Shown: positions 44,365 to 54,590, counted from the first letter of the stretch. The stretch is 64,000 nucleotides of DNA from Paraburkholderia silvatlantica (GCF_003096715.1 NZ_QEOL01000001.1:186001-250000), one strand, 5' to 3'. Notes: generated by a model not told the origin, from the letters alone. Numbers and translations are program-made.

Positions 44365-44832
44365 TCACTCAGCCTTGCGCGGCGGCGGACTATGCCGCGC
44401 GAGAAATCGATCGAACTGGCCGGCAAACGCCTTGGCGTCACGCGCGCTGAACGGCGCCGGACCGCCCGTTTCAATGCCTGCATTGCGTAGTTGATCCATC
44501 ACGTCGCGCATCGTCAGCCGTTCCTGAATATTTTCGCGCGTGAACCAGTTGCCGCGCGGATCGAGCGCCTGCGCGTTCTTTTCGAGCACCGCAGCGGCAA
44601 GCGGTATGTCGGCGGTAATCACGAGATCGCCCGCCTCGACCAGTTCGACGATGCGGGCGTCAGCCGCGTCGAATCCTGACGGCACCTGAATCGACTTGAT
44701 GAAGGGCGACGGCGGTGTGCGCAGATATTGGTTTGCCACCAGCGTCACCTGGACTTCGGCGCGTCGCGCCGCCCGAAACAACATGTCCTTGATGACGGCG
44801 GGGCAGGCGTCAGCGTCGACCAGCACTTGCAT
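44365..44832 (-). CDS. yaiI: YaiI/YqxD (DUF188) family protein
   Basis: 155 residues. The N-terminus MQVLVDADACPAVIKDML carries the family's Asp-Ala-Asp-Ala-Cys motif; later motifs are VTLVANQYLRTPPSPFIKS and LVITADIPLAAAVLEKNAQALDPRG. The fold is PIN-like with clustered acidic residues, so a metal-dependent nuclease activity is suspected but unproven. The ATG at 44832 begins the motif directly, and a longer frame upstream is not conserved-looking. It abuts the LysR remnant. Confidence 0.85.
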   Translation of the reverse strand: MQVLVDADACPAVIKDMLFRAARRAEVQVTLVANQYLRTPPSPFIKSIQVPSGFDAADARIVELVEAGDLVITADIPLAAAVLEKNAQALDPRGNWFTRENIQERLTMRDVMDQLRNAGIETGGPAPFSARDAKAFAGQFDRFLARHSPPPRKAE

Positions 44833-45018
44833 GTGGGGATTTCCGGCACAGTAAAACGCGATCATATCGCAACGCAAGCGATGCTCGGCGCATTGCCCGA
44901 TGTTTCCTGTCGTTTCCGGCTGCGCAGGGTTTTCCTTGCATTTGCCCGCATACCTGCCAACATTGATTCGCAATGGAGCCGGACGCCCCCGACCAATCAC
45001 TGCGAAGACGGAGCGCAT

Positions 45019-46482
45019 ATGAGCGACGCTACCCACGGGTTTGATGCCGCCGGGGAACGCAGGCACACAAACGGGCTGCGGCTGGGCGCGCTCGTTGCCC
45101 TCGTCGTGGGCTCGATGATCGGCGGCGGCATTTTTTCGTTGCCGCAGAATATGGCCGCTTCCGCAGGTGTTGGCGCCGTACTGATTGGCTGGGCTATTAC
45201 GGCCTTCGGCATGCTCGCGCTCGCACTCGTATTCCAGACACTCGCGAACCGCAAGCCGAATCTCGATGGCGGCGTCTACGCTTACGCCAAGGCCGGGTTC
45301 GGCAATTACATGGGCTTCGCCTCGGCCTGGGGCTACTGGATCAGCGCGTGGCTTGGCAACGTCGGATACTACGTGCTGCTATTCAGCACGCTCGGATATT
45401 TTTTCCCCGTATTCGGCGAAGGCAATACGTTACCCGCATTCGCCTGCTCCTCGGCGCTGCTATGGAGCGTGCACTTTCTGGTACTGCGCGGCATAAAAGA
45501 AGCGAGTTTCATCAATCAGATCACGACAATTGCGAAGATCGTTCCGCTCGTCCTGTTCATGCTTATCTGCCTCCTCGCGTTTCGGCTGGACATCTTCTCG
45601 GCCGATATCTGGGCGCGCTCGAATCCGGCGCTGGGCGGCGTGCACGATCAGGTCCGGAACATGATGCTCGTCACGGTCTGGGTCTTCGTCGGTATAGAAG
45701 GGGCGACTGTATTTTCGGCTCGCGCCGCGGACCGCAAGAGCGTCGGCAAGGCTACGGTGATCGGATTTTTCGTCGTGCTTCTCGTTCTGGTGCTCGTCAA
45801 CGTGCTGTCGCTCGGCATCATGACGCAGCGCCAACTCGCCGGGCTGAAGAATCCCTCGATGGCCGGCGTGCTCGAACACGTTATCGGACATTGGGGCGTG
45901 GTGCTGGTGAGCGTGGGGCTCGCCATTTCGCTGGCTGGCGCGCTGCTTTCGTGGGTCATGCTATGTGCGGAGATTCTGTTCTCGGCCGCGCGCGACCGCA
46001 CGATGCCCGCGTTCCTGCGCAAGGAAAACGCGAGACAGGTGCCGGCCAACGCGTTATGGCTGACGAACGGCATGGTGCAGATGTTTCTGCTCATCACGCT
46101 GGTGTCGAAAGGCACGTACCTCTCGCTCATCTATCTCGCCACCTCGATGATTCTCGTGCCTTATTTCTGGTCGGCAACCTACGCGCTATTGCTTGCCTTT
46201 CGCGGTGAGACTTACGAACTGTCGCAAAAGGAGCGCCGCAGGGATTTGATGATTGCCGCGGTGTCCGTGCTCTACGCCGTCTGGCTGCTTTATGCGGGCG
46301 GCGTGAAATACCTTCTGCTTGCGTCACTGCTTTATGCGCCGGGTGTGGTCTTGTTCGCCAAGGCGAGGCGCGAGGCTGGGCAGCGCGTGTTTTCTCATCC
46401 CGAGAAAGTCGTATTCGCGGCCGTGCTCGTTGCCGCGGTCGTGGCGGGCTACAGTTTGTATCGCGGGCTGCTGAGCCTTTGA
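45019..46482 (+). CDS. basic amino acid antiporter, ArcD/APC family
   Basis: 487 residues with about twelve helices. The APC signature GALVALVVGSMIGGGIFSLPQN is at residues 23-44, and ArcD-type stretches YAYAKAGFGNYMGFASAWGY and VWVFVGIEGATVFSARA follow. Relatives exchange arginine for ornithine, or lysine/histidine for other diamines. No arcABC genes are here, so it does not belong to an arginine deiminase operon in this window. GGAG precedes the ATG. It is monocistronic; the following 212 bases hold only the fghA terminator. Confidence 0.82.
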   Translation: MSDATHGFDAAGERRHTNGLRLGALVALVVGSMIGGGIFSLPQNMAASAGVGAVLIGWAITAFGMLALALVFQTLANRKPNLDGGVYAYAKAGFGNYMGFASAWGYWISAWLGNVGYYVLLFSTLGYFFPVFGEGNTLPAFACSSALLWSVHFLVLRGIKEASFINQITTIAKIVPLVLFMLICLLAFRLDIFSADIWARSNPALGGVHDQVRNMMLVTVWVFVGIEGATVFSARAADRKSVGKATVIGFFVVLLVLVLVNVLSLGIMTQRQLAGLKNPSMAGVLEHVIGHWGVVLVSVGLAISLAGALLSWVMLCAEILFSAARDRTMPAFLRKENARQVPANALWLTNGMVQMFLLITLVSKGTYLSLIYLATSMILVPYFWSATYALLLAFRGETYELSQKERRRDLMIAAVSVLYAVWLLYAGGVKYLLLASLLYAPGVVLFAKARREAGQRVFSHPEKVVFAAVLVAAVVAGYSLYRGLLSL

Positions 46483-46647
46483 TTGGGCGGATGCCAGCCA
46501 ATAACGTTGATAGTGCGTGCCGCGTCGCCGAGACGGGTTGAGCCGTCAAGCAGTGGTGCGAGCGCCGCCATCATCGGGAAGTGATGCAGGCAGCGGATCT
46601 GGCCAATTCTCAATATCCCCTGGCGCCTCGCATATGAACGAAGATAG

Positions 46648-46664
46648 AAAAGCGGCCCGGCCGC
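46648..46664 (-). terminator. probable terminator of the frm operon
   Basis: Reading leftward, the sequence gives GCGGC-CGG-GCCGC followed by TTTT and then CTATC. The stem is only five pairs but entirely G-C. It lies about 30 bases after the fghA stop. Confidence 0.45.
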
Positions 46665-46694
46665 AGAAACAAGCGGACGGGCGCGAGGCGCGCT

Positions 46695-47525
46695 TCAAGC
46701 CAGCGCTTTGGCGTGAAAAGCCATATGCTCGCCGATAAAGCTCGCGATGAAGTAATAGCTGTGGTCGTAGCCTTCGCGAACGTTGAGCGTCAGCGGTTGC
46801 CCTGCCTTTTCGCAGGCCGCCTGCAGCAGTTCCGGCCGTAGCTGCGTATGCAGGAACTCGTCGCCGCCGCCTTGTTCGACGAGTAGCGGCAAGCGTTCGC
46901 TCGCGTTGCCGACCAGTTCGACGGCGTCATACTGCTTCCACGCTTCGCGGTCGTCGCCGAGGTAGGCGGCGAGCGCTTTCTCGCCCCATGGCACCTGGCT
47001 CGGCGCGACGATCGGAGAGAACGCGGATACACTGCGATACCGGCCCGGATTGCGCAGCGCAACGACCAGTGCGCCGTGCCCGCCCATCGAATGCCCGCTG
47101 ATCGAGCGCGCCTCGCTCGCTGCAAACCCGGCCTCGACGACGGCGGGCAATTCGGAGACCACGTAGTCGTACATGCGGAAATGCTCTGCCCAAGGGTCCC
47201 GCGTGGCGTTCACATAGAAGCCCGCGCCCTGGCCGAGATCGTAGTCGGGCGAATCGGGCACATCGGTGCCACGCGGACTGGTGTCCGGCGCGACGACGAT
47301 GATCCCGTGCTGCGCCGCATAGCGTTGCACGCCTGCCTTGGTGATGAAATTCTGCTCGGTGCAGGTCAGACCCGAAAGCCAGTACAGCACGGGGCACTTC
47401 TGCCCGCGCAACGCGGCCTCGGGCAGATAGACGCCAAACTTCATGTCGCCGCCCACGGTGGAAGAGGCATGTTTCCAGACCTCCTGGCTGCCGCCGTGGC
47501 TGGCGTGTCTTTCAATGCGCTCCAT
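46695..47525 (-). CDS. fghA: S-formylglutathione hydrolase
   Basis: 276 residues, esterase-D family alpha/beta hydrolase. The nucleophile is Ser146 in ISGHSMGGHGAL, with Asp222 (EQGGGDEFL) and His255 (EGYDHSYYF). The substrate-pocket loop is YWLSGLTCTEQNFITKAG. It hydrolyses S-formylglutathione to formate and glutathione, the second step of formaldehyde removal. It lies downstream of frmA in the same direction, separated by 125 bases that contain a small coding-like stretch. Length and motifs are typical of the family. Confidence 0.92.
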   Translation of the reverse strand: MERIERHASHGGSQEVWKHASSTVGGDMKFGVYLPEAALRGQKCPVLYWLSGLTCTEQNFITKAGVQRYAAQHGIIVVAPDTSPRGTDVPDSPDYDLGQGAGFYVNATRDPWAEHFRMYDYVVSELPAVVEAGFAASEARSISGHSMGGHGALVVALRNPGRYRSVSAFSPIVAPSQVPWGEKALAAYLGDDREAWKQYDAVELVGNASERLPLLVEQGGGDEFLHTQLRPELLQAACEKAGQPLTLNVREGYDHSYYFIASFIGEHMAFHAKALA

Positions 47526-47532
47526 AAGCGTT

Positions 47533-47650
47533 TCAGGCCTCCCGGTAAGTGCCTTTGGCCTTGGCGGCCTGGGTGGAGAGAAGATCCATGAGCGCGGGGC
47601 TCAGACAGTCGTAGGGCTCGAGGCCCTTGTCTCGCAGCTTCCTTTGCGTG
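47533..47650 (-). other. coding-like stretch between frmA and fghA
   Basis: In the +1 frame relative to frmA, the DNA just after its stop encodes about 38 residues, reading QRKLRDKGLEPYDCLSPA and then LMDLLSTQAAKAKGTYREA, with normal codon bias and a proper TGA (47533-47535). There is no ATG at its beginning; the frame opens inside the frmA end, and only CTG or an internal ATG could start it. It may be a small protein made by reinitiation, the tail of a lost gene, or the result of a frameshift. I do not recognise the family. Confidence 0.35.
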
Positions 47651-48769
<1,119 letters not shown>

Positions 48770-48815
48770 TTAAAAAAGAGGGTCGGCCAATCAGCGCGGG
48801 AAATCCCGCGGTGAG

Positions 48816-49088
48816 CTAGCGTAAGTAGGTTCGAACGAGGGTCACGACATCATCGATCGATCCCGGGGACTCCGCTGATCCCGCAAGGTGTGTGAATTCT
48901 TCGCGCAAGTGGCTTTCGAGCACACCGGCCATCACGCCGTTGATCGCGCCGCGAATCGCCGCCAGTTGCTGGAGCACCGGCGCGCAGTCCGCGCCTTCCT
49001 CCAGCGCGCGCTCGAGCGCGTCCAGCTGGCCGCGAACCTTACGCACGCGTGTCAGCACGCGCTTCTTTTCTTCGGGGGAATGAGGCAT
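48816..49088 (-). CDS. frmR: FrmR/RcnR-family formaldehyde-responsive repressor
   Basis: 90 residues, all-helical CsoR/RcnR fold. The N-terminus [25 protein letters not shown] retains the Pro at position 2 and the downstream Cys ([19 protein letters not shown]) that form the formaldehyde crosslink in FrmR. A His near residue 60 (ESHLREEF) completes the usual ligand set. The ATG at 49088 matches family length; a longer frame upstream crosses the operators and is not used. It represses its own operon frmR-frmA-fghA. Confidence 0.88.
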   Translation of the reverse strand: MPHSPEEKKRVLTRVRKVRGQLDALERALEEGADCAPVLQQLAAIRGAINGVMAGVLESHLREEFTHLAGSAESPGSIDDVVTLVRTYLR

Positions 49089-49105
49089 GACGGCGTCGAT
49101 TGAGG

Positions 49106-49122
49106 ATACTGCGGGGTAGTAT
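49106..49122. promoter_or_regulatory. FrmR operator 1
   Basis: ATACT-GCGGGGT-AGTAT: a 5-bp inverted repeat around a G-rich centre, the TACT-Gn-AGTA form of the RcnR/FrmR family, 18 bases upstream of the frmR start codon on the minus strand. Binding is inferred from the pattern and place. Confidence 0.8.
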
Positions 49123-49128
49123 AGGCGA

Positions 49129-49145
49129 ATACTGGCAGGGAGTAT
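49129..49145. promoter_or_regulatory. FrmR operator 2
   Basis: ATACT-GGCAGGG-AGTAT: the same half-sites and 7-bp G-rich spacer as operator 1, centred 23 bp further upstream in the same orientation. Two sites would seat two FrmR tetramers near the promoter. The rest of the gap to 49349 shows no other clear element. Confidence 0.8.
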
Positions 49146-49349
49146 ACGTTTTGCAGTGATGTTGTCAGCGTGATGCCAGATGAATATCGGGGCTGTTCCC
49201 TCGAGGTGTGCGGCGCATAATGGGCCCATGTTGGTCCCTCGCCGCGACGCGGTTGTATGCGCAGCGCTACGCGGATCTCGGCGAGTGTTCGAGCATCGAC
49301 ATACGCGAGGCGTTTCACCGAGCATCGCGCGGTGCGCAAAGGAGCAGAG

Positions 49350-49973
49350 GTGAACCGCACGCAGGGACGCTTCGTCGCGTTATGGTCGCGCAGCGGGGGC
49401 TCGCGCGCCGAGGCCGTCTATGCCGATCTCGCGCGGCGCTATGGCGAACCGGGGCGGCACTACCACACGTTGCGCCACGTGCGCCGCTGCCTGCGCGATT
49501 TCGATCGGGCGCGCGAGGCCATTGCACATGGCGATCTCGTGGAGCTTGCGCTGTGGTGCCACGACGTGATCTATGTTCCCGGCGCTCAGGACAATGAAGC
49601 GCGCAGCGCGCAGTGGTTGCGGCGCTACGCAGACGGTCGTATCTCTGCTTGCGAGCGCATTTGCGAAGCGATTCTCGCAACCCGGCACACCCGCGCGCCG
49701 GACGAACTGGATGCGCGCTTCGTGTGCGACATCGATCTCGCGTCGCTCGGCGCGCCGAGCCGCCAGTTTCAGGACAACGGCATGCGCCTGAGAGCAGAAC
49801 GTCCGGACCTCGACGACCACGCATATGCCATGCACGAGCGACGGATTCTGGAAGCCCTGCTCGCGCGGCCGCGCATCTATCTGACCGATTACTTTCATTC
49901 GCATTGCGAGGCGGCGGCACGCGCCAATCTCGCGCGGCGGCTGGCTCAGCCGATGCCGCGCGCCGGGGCATGA
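49350..49973 (+). CDS. HD-superfamily metal-dependent phosphohydrolase (COG4339-like)
   Basis: 207 residues from a GTG with AAAGGAG six bases upstream. The metal-binding HD-type pattern is [14 protein letters not shown] (His), [13 protein letters not shown] (His-Asp) and [13 protein letters not shown], followed later by [11 protein letters not shown] (Asp). The protein is helical and cytoplasmic. Relatives are predicted nucleotide or phosphate ester hydrolases with unknown substrates. It is divergent from frmR and might share that control region, but no functional link is evident. A 282-base gap follows. Confidence 0.75.
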   Translation: MNRTQGRFVALWSRSGGSRAEAVYADLARRYGEPGRHYHTLRHVRRCLRDFDRAREAIAHGDLVELALWCHDVIYVPGAQDNEARSAQWLRRYADGRISACERICEAILATRHTRAPDELDARFVCDIDLASLGAPSRQFQDNGMRLRAERPDLDDHAYAMHERRILEALLARPRIYLTDYFHSHCEAAARANLARRLAQPMPRAGA

Positions 49974-50255
49974 GGCCAGGCAGGCGCGTTGTCGACCACA
50001 ATGCCGTATTAGCGAACGGCGCTCTTGCGCCTCCGGCACGAGCGGCCGCGTCAGATAACGCGCGCGAAGTTTGCTATCAATCGTGGGCGTGCGCGGGTCC
50101 TTGCATCCCGTTGCCAGATACCCTGGACTAGTGGTTTCCCGAGGAAATAAGGGGTCTCGTCAGGCGATTCTTGAACTAGACTGTAAATCTTGCTGAATTC
50201 CAGAGACTTTCCAATGTAAGTTGATGCGGCGATCGATAAGCAAAGGGGAAGGTTT

Positions 50256-50312
50256 ATGGCTATCGTCGTACACAACATCCCTGTGGGTCATTCGCGCTGG
50301 AGCGTAGCGTGA
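50256..50312 (+). CDS. 18-codon leader frame overlapping the ABC ATPase start
   Basis: ATG at 50256 with AAGGGGAAGG upstream, the best ribosome-binding site of this operon, opens a reading frame of 18 codons (MAIVVHNIPVGHSRWSVA). Its TGA overlaps the GTG of the ATPase gene (GTGA, 50309-50312). It may be a leader peptide coupling translation to the transporter, or the surviving start of a truncated gene. Nothing in the product is recognisable. Confidence 0.4.
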   Translation: MAIVVHNIPVGHSRWSVA

Positions 50313-51130
50313 CGGCGAGCGATGCCGCGCGCGCTGCGAGCGACTGGCGGCATATCGTGCGCGCGCAGGGCATCAGTCTGTCCTACGGCAAGATACGCGC
50401 GCTTTCCGGCATCGACCTCGCCATTGGGCGCAACGAGATCGTCGGCCTGATCGGCGATAACGGCGCGGGTAAATCGACACTCATCAAGGTGCTGACCGGT
50501 GTCGTGCGGCCGAGCACGGGCAAGCTGTTCATCCGCGACGAGGAGGTCGACTGGAGCCGCTTTTCCGTGCGCGAGGCGCACCGGTTGCGCTTCGAGACGG
50601 TCTATCAGGAGAAGTCGCTCGGCGAGAAGCAGCCGCTGTGGCGTAATTTTTTTGTCGGCCGCCAGATCACCAACCGATTCGGCTTTATCGATGTCGCCGA
50701 AGAGCGGCGCATAGCCAACGATATTCTCAAGCAACAGCTCGGTTTTCGCGGCGTGGGGATCGATGCGGATTCGTTGATTGCGAAACTTTCCGGTGGCGAG
50801 CGCCAGGGCATCGCGATCGGACGGGCGATGCATTTCGACAGCGATCTGATCATTCTCGATGAACCCACGGTGGCGCTTGCCATCAGCGAGGTGCGCAAGG
50901 TTCTCGACTTCGTGCGCTCCATTAAGGAGTCCGGCCGCGCCTGCATCTACATCGAACACAACCTCGCTCATGTGCACGAGCTCGCCGATCGGCTGGTCGT
51001 GCTCGATCGCGGCCGCATCGTTGCGGATATCAAGTCAGGCGAGATGAGCCTCGAGGACCTCACGCGGTTCCTGATTTCGCTACAGCAAAGCGGGCACGGG
51101 CCGGCGCCGGTTGCGGGGACAAGGCCGTGA
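50309..51130 (+). CDS. half-size sugar ABC transporter ATPase (second system)
   Basis: 273 residues from GTG, one nucleotide-binding domain: Walker A GDNGAGKSTLIKV near residue 51, ABC signature LSGGERQGIAIGR near 160, and Walker B LIILDEPTVALA near 181. The H-loop is IYIEHNLAH. Like the ribitol system's ATPase it has only one domain where RbsA-type proteins have two. The end overlaps the permease start as GTGA (51127-51130). No regulator, kinase or dehydrogenase accompanies the three genes, so the sugar cannot be inferred. Confidence 0.83.
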   Translation: MTASDAARAASDWRHIVRAQGISLSYGKIRALSGIDLAIGRNEIVGLIGDNGAGKSTLIKVLTGVVRPSTGKLFIRDEEVDWSRFSVREAHRLRFETVYQEKSLGEKQPLWRNFFVGRQITNRFGFIDVAEERRIANDILKQQLGFRGVGIDADSLIAKLSGGERQGIAIGRAMHFDSDLIILDEPTVALAISEVRKVLDFVRSIKESGRACIYIEHNLAHVHELADRLVVLDRGRIVADIKSGEMSLEDLTRFLISLQQSGHGPAPVAGTRP

Positions 51131-52167
51131 GCGATCCGATAAAGGATAAACGGCCGGTACGCCTGGTGGGTTGGCGCCTGCCGGGTTTTGCCCGCATGGA
51201 GGGATTGCCGAGCCTTGTCGTGTTCGCGCTGGTGGTCGGCCTGTTCATGGCAACCGCACCGCGCGTCTTTTTGGGCTGGCCAATCTACTTCTCCTTCCTG
51301 ACCACCGTACCGCCGCTGGTTGTGTTGGCGATCGGACTGACTCTCGTGATTGCGGCCGGGGAGATCGACCTGTCCTTCCCCTCGGTGATGGCGTTCTCGG
51401 GTTTTCTGTTCGCCTGGTGCGTGAACACCACCGGATCCGCCTGGCTAGCCATGATTGCAGCGTTGGCTGGCGGCGCGCTGGTCGGCGTGGTGAACGGGGT
51501 GTTGGTCGCCGTGGTCGGCATGCCGTCCATCATCGTGACGATCGGTACGCAGTTCCTCTGGGCCGGTGTGGCTTCGATCCTTTCCGGCGGGCTCTCCTAT
51601 GCGCTGCAGCAACTCGCCAGCGGTTCAGCCTATGCGGTATTCGCGGGCACGCTGTTCGGTCTGATCCCGATGCAAGCGATCTGGGCGCTCGGGCTCGCCG
51701 TGTTCATGTGGTTCATCCTCAATCGCCACCGTTTTGGCGAGCACGTGCTGTTCATCGGAGACAACCGCAACGTGGCGAAGGTCGTGGGCGTCAACGTGCT
51801 GCGAGAGACGGTAAAACTGTTCACGCTGATGGGTGTGCTGGCCGGTTTCGCCACGGTCCTGCTCACGCTCGAGAATCTGAACTACTTCTCGACCCAGGGG
51901 CAAGGCTACCTGCTGCCGGCGCTGGCCGGCGTGTTCATCGGCGGAACCTCGGTTTTCGGCGGCACGGCAACGATCGTGGGGACTTTCTTCGGCACCTTCG
52001 TGATTGGCATGCTGGAGGCGGGAATCGTTGCGACAGGTATCGCCGGCTTCTGGGTCCAGGCGATCGAAGGGGTGGTGTTCATCGTCGCCGTGATCCTGCA
52101 TCTGTTGGTCGAGAATCCCGCCAGGCTGCGCGCGCTGCGCGAAAGACTCAGGCTTGGGCGGCGATAA
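51127..52167 (+). CDS. sugar ABC transporter permease (second system)
   Basis: 346 residues from GTG, about nine to ten membrane helices: TTVPPLVVLAIGLTLVIAAGEIDLS (the RbsC-like GEIDLS motif) near residue 75, and GGTSVFGGTATIVGTFFGTF near 280. The BPD_transp_2 family transports pentoses and related sugars. It lies between the ATPase (four-base overlap) and the binding protein (29 bases). A hydrophilic N-terminal stretch of about 28 residues precedes the first helix and has no repeats. Confidence 0.83.
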   Translation: MSDPIKDKRPVRLVGWRLPGFARMEGLPSLVVFALVVGLFMATAPRVFLGWPIYFSFLTTVPPLVVLAIGLTLVIAAGEIDLSFPSVMAFSGFLFAWCVNTTGSAWLAMIAALAGGALVGVVNGVLVAVVGMPSIIVTIGTQFLWAGVASILSGGLSYALQQLASGSAYAVFAGTLFGLIPMQAIWALGLAVFMWFILNRHRFGEHVLFIGDNRNVAKVVGVNVLRETVKLFTLMGVLAGFATVLLTLENLNYFSTQGQGYLLPALAGVFIGGTSVFGGTATIVGTFFGTFVIGMLEAGIVATGIAGFWVQAIEGVVFIVAVILHLLVENPARLRALRERLRLGRR

Positions 52168-52196
52168 AGCCGTTAAATCAGGAGATAGGAGCGGAG

Positions 52197-53201
52197 ATGA
52201 ACAAGATCATGACTGGGTTCCTCCTTGGGGCGAGCGTGCTTGCGTTCGGCCTCGCGCCGACTGCCGGTGCCACTGAGCCGACCACGACGGGCCAGCTCGG
52301 CGCTGGCATGACAATGTATATGCAGATGGGCGGCAACCCCGGCGACGGCGCGACGCTGCCACGTCAGACCGGGGCTGCGGATGCTGGGCATGCCTTCGGC
52401 ATCAAGGTGATCGAGCAGTTCTCGGCATGGAGCCCGGAGACGATGCTCGCGCAGTTTCGCCAGGCGATGGCGGCGAAGCCGACGTGTATCGGCATCATGG
52501 GCCATCCGGGCGATCCGGCCTTCGCCCCGCTGATCAAGCAGGCGGTAGACCAGGGCATCATCGTGACCGTCGGCAATACGCCGCTACCCGACAACCAGAA
52601 GCTCTACGACGCGAAGGGCTTCGGCTACGCCGGCGTCGAACTTTACGTGGGCGGGCAGATCACCGCTCAGGCCATGCTCAACGCCGGGCTCAAGAAGGGC
52701 GACGAGGCGCTCGAATACGGTGTCTTCAACGAGAGTGTGCGCAGTCAGTCCGACCGTGGTCTTGCCGAGACACTGGAAAAGGCCGGCGTGAAGGTGACCC
52801 GGCTCAATATCTCGCCTCAGGTGGATTCCGATTCATCGCTCGCCGTGCCGATCCTGGTCGCCTTTATCCAGGCGCACCCCGATCTGAAGGCGATTGGCAC
52901 CCAGCACGGCGGCGTGACCGGGTTCATTCCGCAGGCGCTCCAGCAGGCAGGCAAGAAGCCGGGGCAAATCATCGTGGGCGGCATCGATCTCGCACCCGCC
53001 ACGATTTCCGGACTGCAAAGCAAATTCATCACCGCGACGCTCGACCAGCAGCTTTATCTGCAGGGCTTTCTGCCCGTCACGCAGTGCGTGCTCTCGGCGG
53101 CCTATCACTTCGCGGGACTAACCATCAACACCGGAGCAGGGGTGCAGACACCCGCGACGATCGACTCGCTCATTCCGCTCATCAAGCGCGGGATCCGGTA
53201 A
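52197..53201 (+). CDS. periplasmic sugar-binding protein (second system)
   Basis: 334 residues. The signal peptide is at about 1-25 (LLGASVLAFGLAPTAGA). It has a type I periplasmic-binding fold: FRQAMAAKPTCIGIMGHPGD, VDQGIIVTVGNTPLP and IGTQHGGVTGFIPQALQQAG. GGAGATAGGAGCGGAG stands before the ATG. It is the last gene of the ATPase-permease-binding protein unit, an order opposite to the ribitol system. The ligand is unknown. The 110 bases that follow hold no clear terminator. Confidence 0.83.
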   Translation: MNKIMTGFLLGASVLAFGLAPTAGATEPTTTGQLGAGMTMYMQMGGNPGDGATLPRQTGAADAGHAFGIKVIEQFSAWSPETMLAQFRQAMAAKPTCIGIMGHPGDPAFAPLIKQAVDQGIIVTVGNTPLPDNQKLYDAKGFGYAGVELYVGGQITAQAMLNAGLKKGDEALEYGVFNESVRSQSDRGLAETLEKAGVKVTRLNISPQVDSDSSLAVPILVAFIQAHPDLKAIGTQHGGVTGFIPQALQQAGKKPGQIIVGGIDLAPATISGLQSKFITATLDQQLYLQGFLPVTQCVLSAAYHFAGLTINTGAGVQTPATIDSLIPLIKRGIR

Positions 53202-53311
53202 GGACGAGTTCGCACCCCTGGCGCGAGGCTCGCGTGCCCCATAATCCGGCTCGGGCATGGCGTATGCGAAAACATGGCAATGTCACGTGTTGATTCGACG
53301 GGAGCAAACCC

Positions 53312-53764
53312 ATGACAACCACGGTCATTGCCATGCTGAACGAACTGATCGAAACTTCAAAGGACGGCGAGCACGAATTCACGAAAGCCGCCGACGAGGC
53401 ACAGCACGCAAGCGTGAACGAAGCGCTGCTCGAAAGTGCCGTGCACTGCTCGCGCGGCGCGCGCGAGTTGCAGGACCTCGTGGTGAAGCTTGGCGGCAAG
53501 CCGGAAAGCGGCGGCAGCGTTGCGGGCGCGTTGCATCGCGGTTGGCTCAATGTGAAATCGGCAGTTGGCGCCCGCACCGACGACACCATCCTTGCGGACT
53601 GCGAAAAGGGTGAAGATACCGCGGAGAAGCGGTTTCACAATGCGCTTGAAAGGGATCTGCCCGCGGATGTGAGCGCCGTGTTGGCGCGGCTATATAGCGA
53701 TGTGGCACAGGATCTCGATCGCATCCGGGAGTTGCGCGTCCAGTTTGCCGAGACCAAGCCCTGA
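53312..53764 (+). CDS. PA2169/DUF2383 ferritin-like helical bundle protein
   Basis: 150 residues, predicted four-helix bundle: VIAMLNELIETSKDGEHEFTKAADE, then LLESAVHCSRGARELQDLVVKLGG and a closing pair with DCEKGEDTAEKRFHNALE. Glutamate and histidine residues spaced along helices 1-4 resemble a ferritin-like diiron site. The family is often stress-induced, with no assigned enzyme activity. GGGAGC is before the ATG. It is monocistronic. Confidence 0.78.
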   Translation: MTTTVIAMLNELIETSKDGEHEFTKAADEAQHASVNEALLESAVHCSRGARELQDLVVKLGGKPESGGSVAGALHRGWLNVKSAVGARTDDTILADCEKGEDTAEKRFHNALERDLPADVSAVLARLYSDVAQDLDRIRELRVQFAETKP

Positions 53765-53849
53765 CCTGAGGCAGCGCGGGCATTGCATCGGTGAAACGCA
53801 CTGCCGCAGCAGCGGCGGCATACAGCGGGACCGGAACGCCGGCTGGCGG

Positions 53850-54170
53850 TCAATGAAGTTTGGCGGTGTGGCGGCGGTGCGCGGTCGCAAGGAGCGGATT
53901 GTCCGAGTGGGCGACATGGCGCGCCTGCGCGGCGGATTCAGTAACGACAACCCGCACGTCCTGCGCGAAGGCGTCCTCGAACCGGATGCGCGCCACCGTA
54001 AGGCAATCCGCCGGCGTGCCTGCCCCCAGGCGTACCGCGGTTTGTGCAGTGGCCTTCGCGGCAAGGCCAAATACGGCGACCGCCTCATCCCATGTGAGGC
54101 CCGTGGTCATCACTTCCTGAATGAACCTGCCCGCCACCGCTTCGATCTTCGCTCTCCGTTCCTCATTCAT
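53850..54170 (-). CDS. conserved hypothetical helical protein
   Basis: 106 residues from an ATG with GGGAG upstream. A short helical domain, NEERRAKIEAVAGRFIQEVM, then TWDEAVAVFGLAAKATAQTA, is followed by a polar tail that ends TAHRRHTAKLH. There is no signal peptide or known motif. An upstream in-frame extension has no features and overlaps the gap. The codon bias of the first 80 residues matches the genome, supporting a real gene. No function can be given. Confidence 0.45.
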   Translation of the reverse strand: MNEERRAKIEAVAGRFIQEVMTTGLTWDEAVAVFGLAAKATAQTAVRLGAGTPADCLTVARIRFEDAFAQDVRVVVTESAAQARHVAHSDNPLLATAHRRHTAKLH

Positions 54171-54590
54171 CGCACGACTCCCGGCTTTGCACGTTATCGC
54201 TCGAGTACGAAACATTGCAAATTCCGGACCCGAAGCAGAGTCGAGCTTGCGGGGGAACTGCCTCAATCGATTCCGGGGCCTTGGGCGGGCGTATGGTCCG
54301 ACTTCCATCGAAGGCATAAGGCGCAGTGCGTGTTACTGCGCCCCACGGCAGGGAAGATCCCACCGCGCTTAGCGCAGGAGGGTGACAATAATGCGACTAA
54401 CCGTCTAGCGATTCCGACCCCAACCACGCCTTCCGGCGGCAGCGAACGGAGCACACAAGATCGGCTGGAGTGGTGAGCGCGATCCATGAAACGGATCGTA
54501 GGGTCGCCGGAAAACAGGCGCTGAACGCCTTGGCAAAGATTTTGGCGTTCTTTGCCCGTGGCAAGCCGAACTGGCTGGCGGCGTGGTCGT
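54171..54590. other. 420-base gap without recognisable gene
   Basis: No frame in this stretch combines a start signal with normal composition. The part 54310-54480 has mixed codon bias on both strands and may be an old remnant. I see no hairpin with a T-tract for the leftward rhodanese operon that ends at 54591. Confidence 0.4.
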
